Part shown: one piece after another, positions 26,901 to 32,300 of the stretch
How positions within the stretch are numbered: position 1 is the first letter of the stretch
Layout of the letters: every line of letters begins with the position of its first letter
DNA from: Ovis canadensis
Taxonomy: Eukaryota > Chordata > Mammalia > Artiodactyla > Bovidae
Direction: 5' to 3'
Assembly: GCF_042477335.2 (NCBI RefSeq)
Contig: NC_091255.1
Location: 13,556,501-13,620,500 of the forward strand
DNA length: 64,000 nucleotides
Notes under the pieces: model-generated
The model's input: the letters and a program-made list of their open reading frames with translations, nothing else
Databases searched by the model: none
Told to the model about the DNA's origin: nothing
Made by a program: the position numbers and the translations under genes

Positions 26901-27286
26901 AAAGCTGAACAAGTCTTGCTTTTTTTTTTTAAAGCAGAAAGTAAGCTGTCTAAATTTGAGCCATATTTCTCATTAAATTATAAGACAGTTATATAAGATA
27001 CATATTTGTAAGATGCACGGGAATAGCAGCATTAAGATCTAAAGTACTTTTTATAATGTAAGCTTCAGGGAAGAGACCTTTGTTTTTATTTATTGATACA
27101 GCCTCAACACCTAAAATGGCACCAGATTTTTGGTGTAAGATGATGGCAGTTAAAAGCCAAAATAGTACATTGAAATTGATCCATAACCATATTTATCAAT
27201 TTACCATGATGACTTGTTTCAGAGCTATTTATGAAGACATTGATGTTCATCACCACAAAGGAGCGCAAAGTCACAGTGATTGTTGA
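7647..27286 (+). CDS. TOM1L1: TOM1L1 (Srcasm), 3' half, eight coding exons
   Basis: TOM1L1 is an adaptor of the TOM1/GGA/Hrs class that links ubiquitinated cargo, clathrin and Src-family kinases on endosomes. The coding segments 7647-7780, 11943-12003, 12368-12485, 13962-14058, 21136-21187, 22815-22920, 23545-23626 and 27223-27286 join in one open frame of 237 codons plus TGA. Every junction has AG/GT borders and compatible phase. The product begins in the GAT domain (KLYKTGREMQERIMDLL) and runs through a clathrin-box-like SDLLDLSP, a proline motif RLPPLPSNHP and the tail YEDID. The family protein is about 476 residues, so the VHS domain and first part of GAT lie upstream of the window; I found no earlier exon in 1-7646. 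The three C-terminal tyrosine motifs differ from the human ones as I recall them. Identity is firm; exact splice use is inferred. Confidence 0.95.
8262..8662. mobile_element. Tigger/MER2-type DNA transposon remnant
   Basis: The ends are complementary-like: ttccctccatatcagtaggg and aacctgtggatacaggt. The interior carries tacactttaaatcatctctg and the repeated atgtaaatgctatgtaa, typical of pogo-type Tigger MITEs. Confidence 0.6.
8945..8993. repeat. (TA)n/(CA)n microsatellite
   Basis: A run of about 15 TA units is followed by about 7 CA units. It is a simple repeat likely to vary in length between individuals. Confidence 0.95.
9000..11320. other. TOM1L1 intron, unique sequence with a MIR-like patch
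   Basis: A G+C-rich patch at about 9055-9240 and a MIR-like stretch at about 9560-9760 are the only structures seen. Open frames here, such as 10100-10492, have no recognisable domain and no splice context. Confidence 0.5.
11322..11551 (+). mobile_element. Bov-tA SINE
   Basis: This sense copy runs from gggcttccctggtggctcag through ggttcgatccctgggtcagg to cacaaagagttggacacgat. It has an internal 19-base tandem duplication of ggctacagtctaaggta type near 11470-11500. Confidence 0.9.
11943..12003 (+). CDS. TOM1L1: TOM1L1 exon, end of GAT domain
   Basis: This 61-base exon completes an Arg codon and adds FTRNQQRILEQNKGQREDAN. This is the last GAT helix and the start of the linker. The acceptor is caaacag and the donor gtaagt. 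The linker residues after EQNK differ from human, as expected in a disordered stretch. Confidence 0.95.
12368..12485 (+). CDS. TOM1L1: TOM1L1 exon with clathrin-box-like motif
   Basis: This 118-base exon starts in phase 0 at TTSEPSAPS and ends one base into an Asn codon. It contains SSDLLDLSPSLPMP, whose DLLDL core matches the acidic-leucine clathrin box seen in TOM1-family tails. The donor gtaaat directly follows a TTA A, so a read-through would meet a stop almost at once. The exon is rich in Ser, Thr and Pro, as expected for an unstructured tail. Confidence 0.93.
13129..13335 (+). mobile_element. Bov-tA SINE
   Basis: This sense copy runs from ggcttccctcgaagctcagt to gtcggacacaacttagtgac, in the intron between exons 12368-12485 and 13962-14058 of TOM1L1. 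Confidence 0.88.
13962..14058 (+). CDS. TOM1L1: TOM1L1 exon, linker with DLLALE
   Basis: This 97-base exon completes the Asn codon, then encodes FSSLSPVVPNNFKPSINTQ followed by VDLLALENTETP. It ends two bases into a Leu codon. The acceptor is ttctag and the donor gtaagt. DLLALEN is a second acidic di-leucine cluster of the clathrin-binding type; the function is inferred from the family. Confidence 0.93.
14181..14394 (+). mobile_element. Bov-tA SINE
   Basis: This sense copy lacks the first few bases. It runs from tactcctggtggctcagatg to gacaggactgagcaactaac, 120 bases after the TOM1L1 exon ending at 14058. Confidence 0.87.
14430..14860 (+). mobile_element. Two MIR-like remnants
   Basis: About 14440-14575 has the tagctgtgtgaccttgaacg core. 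About 14675-14860 has the gctatgtgggagacactttg and cccattttataggaaaaaag segments in MIR order. Both are heavily diverged. Confidence 0.5.
14990..15490 (+). mobile_element. Old L1M 3' end fragment
   Basis: Segments such as ttctaggtatttatgctcac and ggaaacaactcaaataccct follow the 3' end of old L1M elements in sense orientation. Confidence 0.6.
15491..16733. other. TOM1L1 intron without clear features
   Basis: A possible old LINE stretch at about 15560-15950 and a purine-rich patch at 15950-16050 are visible. A hAT-like MITE remnant may lie at about 16330-16450. No coding signal is seen. Confidence 0.4.
16734..16951 (-). mobile_element. Bov-tA SINE with 9-bp target-site duplication
   Basis: The antisense element is flanked by AAAGATTAC at 16725-16733 and again at 16952-16960, an exact 9-base duplication that fixes its ends. 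Confidence 0.95.
17600..18795 (-). mobile_element. Old L1 ORF1/ORF2 junction fragment, antisense
   Basis: The minus strand shows the L1 endonuclease motif (ARDKEGHYIIIKSQ) near 17700-17770. Further on is the antisense of the ORF1 C-terminal region near 18480-18680. Many stops and indels mark an old copy. Confidence 0.65.
18797..19125 (-). mobile_element. Possible old LTR-type repeat
   Basis: The sequence from ttgtttcctgtggttgtcat through gttctggggactagaggtct to the ccttctcccccgtgtttctt segment resembles a widespread old mammalian ERVL-MaLR-like repeat. The family name and orientation are uncertain. Confidence 0.4.
19133..19712 (-). mobile_element. BovB LINE 3' end, antisense
   Basis: On the minus strand it encodes MTNLDSIFKSRDVTLPTKVR through the [18 protein letters not shown] segment of the BovB polyprotein. 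It ends at the cagttcagttcagtcgctca tail. It is 5' truncated near 19712. Confidence 0.9.
19938..20060 (+). mobile_element. Bov-tA 3' half
   Basis: Only the 3' part is present (aacccactccagtattcttg onward), ending in three to four tandem tttcac units. The tRNA-like half is missing. Confidence 0.82.
20061..21135. other. TOM1L1 intron with a G+C-rich patch
   Basis: A CpG-containing patch at about 20850-20960 stands out from its surroundings. No exon or known repeat was recognised in it. Frames crossing it have no domain. Confidence 0.45.
21136..21187 (+). CDS. TOM1L1: TOM1L1 short exon carrying the YESF tyrosine
   Basis: This 52-base exon completes a Leu codon, then encodes FAQRTSQNLASSHTYES and ends in phase 0 before gtaagt. 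The acceptor is cctag. The tyrosine aligns with the site described as a Grb2 SH2 ligand in human Srcasm (YDNF as I recall it). Here it would read Y-E-S-F across the junction and lacks the Asn at +2 that Grb2 prefers. Confidence 0.9.
21188..22814. other. TOM1L1 intron, L2-like or unassigned
   Basis: About 21440-22520 is pyrimidine-rich and resembles diverged L2-like repeat sequence. A poly-T run lies at 22553-22567. The open frames at 21703-22261 have no domain. Confidence 0.4.
22815..22920 (+). CDS. TOM1L1: TOM1L1 exon with SH3-type proline motif
   Basis: This 106-base exon begins FLEHSNAVLLQPVSLQTV and ends at HP plus one base. It carries NQRLPPLPSNHP, an R-x-x-P-x-x-P-like ligand of the kind proposed to bind Src-family SH3 domains. 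The acceptor is cttcag and the donor gtactt, a weaker donor than its neighbours. Confidence 0.93.
23089..23288 (-). mobile_element. Bov-tA SINE, antisense
   Basis: The element runs from tgttgctgttgtcactaagt to gagccacacgggaagcccc. It lies 255 bases before the TOM1L1 exon at 23545. Confidence 0.87.
23545..23626 (+). CDS. TOM1L1: TOM1L1 exon, NYCEVM region
   Basis: This 82-base exon encodes AMTKNDLQPPNYCEVMEFDP and then LAPAVTTE, ending two bases into the Glu codon. The acceptor is ctacag and the donor gtaagt. The human protein has NYYEVMEF here as I recall, where the second Tyr begins a YxxM PI3-kinase p85 ligand. In this sequence that codon is TGT (Cys), so the YEVM motif is absent. Confidence 0.93.
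24170..24290 (+). mobile_element. Bov-tA 3' half
   Basis: Only the 3' half is present: ggaaatagcaacgcagtcca to agatacaactgagcatgcac. Confidence 0.82.
24291..25074. other. TOM1L1 intron without clear features
   Basis: I see no exon, RNA gene or confidently named repeat here. Confidence 0.4.
25075..25460 (+). mobile_element. BovB LINE 3' end
   Basis: The sense frame encodes [20 protein letters not shown] to HAAVHGVTKGQT, the end of the BovB polyprotein. It is 5' truncated and has lost codons relative to other copies in the window. Confidence 0.88.
25461..27222. other. TOM1L1 last long intron, old LINE-like
   Basis: About 25690-26660 is purine-rich and follows the layout of an old interspersed repeat also suspected at 36270-36880. 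No exon was found before 27223. Confidence 0.4.
27223..27286 (+). CDS. TOM1L1: TOM1L1 last coding exon and stop
   Basis: The exon completes Glu and encodes AIYEDIDVHHHKGAQSHSDC followed by TGA at 27284-27286. YEDI replaces the YEEI-type Src-family SH2 ligand of human. The human protein ends at ...GD as I recall, one residue earlier, so this copy ends with an extra Cys. A gtaaag at 27288, just after the stop, is a likely donor to a 3'UTR exon. Confidence 0.92.
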
Positions 27287-28840
27287 GGTAAAGACTTCAA
27301 CCCCCACACCTTACATTCCACATGATTTCAGTGTAGCTGTCACTGTCTACATTTATGACTTACGCTTTGTAAGGGCCGTCTCAGTCTGACAATTTGATGA
27401 GTGAAGTGTTACCCAAGTTCCTATGTCACTCAAATTGTAATGATCAATGAGATAGATTCTTTGTGACCATGTTAGCTAAAAATTATAAATCTTGGGAATG
27501 CAGAAATTGGTTTATGGTATAAAAATATTAATGCTAACAAAAACAGCTGATCAGTAAAAAATTCTTAGCAATAGAATCAGATTTGTATTCTGTGTACAGT
27601 TAATACTTGCTGACTGGGACTGGTAGAACCCATTTACTGTTATTCTAGGTTGGTCTGGCTTCTGTTGCTTTACTAATCATTCCATTCATTTACTAATAAA
27701 TGCACACAGCCACCAATTACCTATTAACCATATTTATTCCCTGCACACTTCCCTCGTGGAAGTAGTACATTCCCACCTTTCCTCTACTTGACTGTGGGTG
27801 TCTGTTTATCAAGGACTGGGGAAAGAGAGGAAAGGACGGAGATAATTGACTCTTCTTTTTATTCCAGGTGGAAATGGATGACCAGTTCACTAGCAGCATT
27901 ATGGGCGCCAATTTTCCAAAAGGTGGACCCTGTCCAGCTTTGAGACCCACAAGTTAAAACCTTCCAAAACATCAAAACCACAGTGGAATATTTTTCCTCT
28001 GCATTAATGAGGTTTAAACAGAAGAGTCACAGTTCTAGAGTAACATATATGGTTCCTGACAGCAGCTTAAGCTTTATCTCAGAAGAACTTGGTTGTAATA
28101 CACATTCCCTTAAAACTTAGGCAGAACAACTCATGGTACTGAGGCCAACCATGTTAAGTGTAGCACCTTATGCTTTCACAGGCCTTCCTACATTTAGAAT
28201 CATCACAAGAGATGGGGTGAGAGTAGATGAAGACTGTTTCAGTACAAAACAATTGTTAGTAAGTCAAAGCATGGCATGGAAAAACTCTACTATTCAGGAA
28301 GAATACCTGCGTGCCTTTATTTACCTGAAGTTGAATGTAAAAGTCAATTTGCACTTCGTTATAAATAACACTCTTATTTAGAATTATAAGTTGTGAAAGC
28401 TTTGATGATTGTACTTCAACTGTATTTCAGGTTTACCCTCAAGAGGTCACTGGATTCTACATTGGTTGCCTTTAAATACAATTCATTGTAACACTAAATG
28501 GTTGTTTTTGTCTTTTTGGAAGAAAGTCTATTGGAAAACATTTAGCATAACTTGTATTTTCCTTTGTCACAAGTTATAATGACAAATGAATTACTATTAA
28601 AACAGTTCAAGAACTTTTCCTTTTTTTCAGAAGAACTTCTAATGTTAGTAAATCCTCACAATCCCACTTACAATTTAAAATCTGGGGACTTGCAATTACC
28701 ACAAGAAATGCTAGAAGCCTACTAGATATACTTAATGCATTTTATTTAAATTTCATGGTACCAGACTTTCAAAGTACTTATTTAGTACTCTGAATGTAAG
28801 ATAACCCTAGAGTTTAAGGGGAAAATACAGTCAGATTTGA

Positions 28841-28846
28841 AATAAA
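28841..28846 (+). terminator. Candidate proximal poly(A) signal, TOM1L1
   Basis: A canonical AATAAA lies about 970 bases into the inferred 3'UTR exon. Cleavage would fall near 28860. It is one of two plus-strand candidates; which one is used cannot be told from sequence. Confidence 0.45.
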
Positions 28847-28954
28847 AATGTAGTCTTTGGGTAAGCTGTTAGGGCTCAGTGATTACTCTTTTGTTTTGAG
28901 CTTTTAAAATAGTGACTGTTTGTAATGAAAATAACCAGTTATTTGAGAAATAAT

Positions 28955-28960
28955 AATAAA
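28955..28960 (+). terminator. Candidate distal poly(A) signal, TOM1L1
   Basis: AATAAA lies two bases before the minus-strand AATAAA (TTTATT at 28963-28968). If used, TOM1L1 transcripts would end inside the COX11 3'UTR and the two mRNAs would overlap tail to tail. Confidence 0.5.
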
Positions 28961-28962
28961 AG

Positions 28963-28968
28963 TTTATT
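28963..28968 (-). terminator. Candidate poly(A) signal, COX11
   Basis: TTTATT on the plus strand is AATAAA for COX11, about 205 bases beyond its stop codon at 29173. It is the first canonical hexamer I see downstream of the COX11 stop. Cleavage would fall near 28945-28950. Confidence 0.55.
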
Positions 28969-29172
28969 GCTACAAGTACGAAGTGCTGATAACCTATAAG
29001 GGGAGCTGAATCAAGTTTCTGCCAACATACATGGTTTTGAGCTGTCATACATTTTAAGTAGGATAAATGAATTGGGAAGAAAAGAACCATCAGTAGATAA
29101 CATTTAAAACAGAAGGCTTCATATTAGTTTAAATACTTCTCTGAGAAGACAAGGTGCATGATTTTTTAAAAA

Positions 29173-29388
29173 TCACAAATTTGAAGCAGGACTTAGTTGG
29201 TGATTTGAATTATAGCCTGGGACTGCCAACTTATGCCCCTCCTTTGCTTCAAAAAAAGTATAAGAAAGAGTGATGAGATCAACATTCACCATTCTTGGAT
29301 CTTCAGCAAATTCAGGATCAATGTAGAAAAACACTGGCATATCTACTTCCTCTTGTGGATTAAGCCTTTGTTCTTCAAAGCAGAAGCA
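29173..29388 (-). CDS. COX11: COX11 exon 4: CFCF copper site and C-terminus
   Basis: Residues 212-282 start with CFCFEEQRLNPQEEVDMPVF. The two Cys of CFCF are the essential copper ligands of the family. After the normal end PGYN the frame continues as SNHQLSPASNL to TGA at 29175-29173. A human-type TGA after PGYN is TCA here, a one-base stop loss. Confidence 0.95.
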   Translation of the reverse strand, partial: CFCFEEQRLNPQEEVDMPVFFYIDPEFAEDPRMVNVDLITLSYTFFEAKEGHKLAVPGYNSNHQLSPASNL

Positions 29389-32300
29389 CTGAAAGTTATA
29401 GAAAAGTATTCATTAGTATTTCTGTTCTGCTACCTAGAATAGAAACTGTGCTCCATTTATTGGCTTTCATAAGCATACTGTTAATTAAATCTTTAAATTC
29501 TATGATAGGATAACAGCATCTTTCATCTCTGATTGACTTTTGCTTTTAAAGATCGAGAATCAGCAAATTCTTCTAATCTTAAAAAAACTGATATCCATAT
29601 AGTTTGGCTCTCAACCTCTGCATAATTATTATAAGCAATGAAAAAACAGTTTGAATTTTAAAATAAATGAACTTTCAAAAATTTGTATCTTCTAAGAAAA
29701 CACTGCAGTAAATTTATTACCAAACAATCTCAGGTACTTTGATTACGTTCTGTAACATCTGCATTCAGTTATACCTGTATTTTATTGAAGTACTGTCCAG
29801 CTTCAAATGGTACAACATTGTATGTAGAAATTCCGATTACTGGTTTGTCAGTAGGATTCTTAGCTTTATAAAACGCCAGTGCTGTCTCTCCTGGCACTAC
29901 CTGTTTTAAGGAAAATACACATTATCAACACTTTAAATCTTACAAATCTGCACTCCATACTAAATTAGTCAGTATTTCCATTTCAGACCATAAGACCTAA
30001 TCTAATTTTAAGAGTCAGCAAAATAAAATAATGAATGCTACCCAACGTCTGACCTTCAAATGTGACTTGCCTGTCAGTGGAGAACCGCTGCTCTATTACG
30101 CATACATTACGGATTGTTCTCTCGTATGTCTGAAGTCTTGAAGTGATAATCTGCAGATGAAGTTATTTAAAATGTGTCCAAGAACAGCCAAGTCTAACTT
30201 CTTAACACTTACTCTGAATATTATATAAACTGACCAAAGATTCTGTTTAGAAAAAGGCTTCCCTTCTCTGGTGACTCAGACGGTAAAGAATCTGCCTACA
30301 GTGCAGGAGACCTGGATTCGATCTCTGGGTTGGAAAGATAACCCTGGAGAAACAAATGGCTACCCACTCTAGTATTCTTGTTTGGAGAATTCCATGGACA
30401 GAGGAGCGTAGCGGGCTACATACAGTCCACGGGGTTGCAAAGAGTTGGACATGACTGAGTGACTTTCACTTCACTTTTTAGAGAACATTACCAACCTTAA
30501 ACTTAGTTTACAACCAGAGTAAATTATATGTATAACCAAAGTAAAACTGACTAGATAGGAATTTTATTTAGCTGAAAAGCACTAATACTTTTCTTTTGAG
30601 AGAAAATAATGGATAAAATAAATCACAAGCTTTAAAGTACCTGGACACTGACTAGTGTCCTAGGGATCCTCTGCCACATGTACCAGATTAGCCACTAATA
30701 CCCTGTACACTACTATGTGACTGGAATTGATACTCAGAACCACGATCTTTAACACCCTCACTCACTGAAGAGATTCAGTCAGGATTACTAACCTGGGAAA
30801 GCACTATCATTCATAGAGTTTTCCAGTAAGAGTTACAATTAAATTTTTCTGGCTTATTCCTCAGTTCATGAGGTAATTTCAGTTAAATCCTCTAGGCAAG
30901 ATGTTAAGCAACTTTTAAGGTACATAGTCTTTCTGAGCTAGAATATAACTTTTTAGCATGATTACTTCAAAAATCCCTAAATTTATTTTAAGAGATATGG
31001 ATGCTGCTGCTGCTGCTATGTCACTTCTGTCGTGTCCGACTCTGCGACCCCATAGACGGCAGCCCACCAGGCTCCCCCGTCCCTGGGATTCTCCAGGCAA
31101 GAACACTGGAGTGGGGTGCCATGTCTTTCTCCAATGCATGAAAGTGAAAAGTGAAAGTGAAGTCGCTCAGTCGTGTCCGACCCTCAGCAACCCCATAGAC
31201 TGCAGCCTTCCCGGCTCCTTCGTCCATGGGATTTTCCAGGCCGGAGGACTGGAGTGGGGTGCCATTGCCTTCTCCGGTATCATCTCTACCTGGGGTAAAT
31301 AAGTTTAAGTGTTGGTCACTCAGTTGTGTCTGACTCTTTGAAACCCCGACTAGCCCTCCAGGCTCCTCTGTTCATGGGATTCTCCAGGCAAGAAAGAATA
31401 CTGGAGTGGGTAGCCATTCCCTTATTCAGGGGATCTTCGTGCCCCAGGGATCAAGCCTGGGTCTCCTACATTGCAGACATATTTTTTACTGTCTGACGCA
31501 TCGGGACAGCAGTTCCTACTCTCAAGATTGGTGACCAGAGAACTTTTTAGTGAACTCTTAATATGATTGTAATAAAAATAGGACATTTTCCATTGCTCCA
31601 AAGTGACTTTTATTATGACGCCATATAACTTAAAAGAATATTTTGTTACATTAAATGTAGTGCACTGTCAAAAAGTAGTCTGTGGGAATAAAAGAATTAC
31701 AGTAATGGAATCTGTCAGTATTCTGAAATTAAGTTTAGATGAGTGTTTCCTAAATTGTGAAACAGTAAGTGAAGAAAGAATCAATCTTTAAATTGGAAAA
31801 AGCAATCTTTTAAACATTGTTTTAAGTACTTACATATATTTCTGTTTGCTGAGGTCTAAAGTTCCACTGGAGACTTGCATGCACATCTGCATTAAAGGTG
31901 ATTTTAATGATGCGATCCTTAACAGGTACCATGTTTTCAATCTGGTCTGATGCATGACCTGCTACTGCTGATCCTCCAAGTCCAGTAGTCTAGGAAAAGA
32001 TAACAAGGCATAATATGCTATACAAAAGTACAATAGTTTTAGGTGCTGATGACCTATTTACTGGATGAAACAAAATAATCCAGTTGTAGCAAGGTTTACA
32101 TACTATCACTGACCATTTCCTATGAATATGCTAATGATTTGACCACTTTCTGGGTGTCAAGGTTCTATATATGTTAAAGTCATATTTTTCTGTAATCACC
32201 TGGTTGTAAAAATGATCAAAAATGAATCATCTGAAAGAGAATGGACTCTGCACTGATAACAGAGCTCTGAATTTTTAGCTGAACTTTTCATTAAACATCT

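Larger units (their letters stand above)
27868..28975 (+). other. TOM1L1: Probable TOM1L1 3'UTR exon
   Basis: A good acceptor (tttttattccag) ends at 27867 and pairs with the donor at 27288, just after the stop codon. The sequence that follows is A+T rich, has few repeats and contains AATAAA at 28841-28846 and 28955-28960. The start of the exon is open for about 29 codons to a TAA at 27955, but upstream splicing puts it after the stop. The end is inferred from the distal poly(A) signal. Confidence 0.6.

Noticed and set aside
27868-27957. Open frame at the start of the probable 3'UTR exon as an alternative TOM1L1 C-terminus
   Set aside because: The previous exon ends after an in-frame TGA, so normal splicing cannot translate it. 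It would need a different donor inside the last coding exon, and none is evident.
31001-31020. (GCT)n runs at several places as disease-type triplet repeats
   Set aside because: These are the normal (CAG/CTG)n ends of Bov-A2 SINEs, seen also at 40586, 58990 and 61247, and are only four to six units long.
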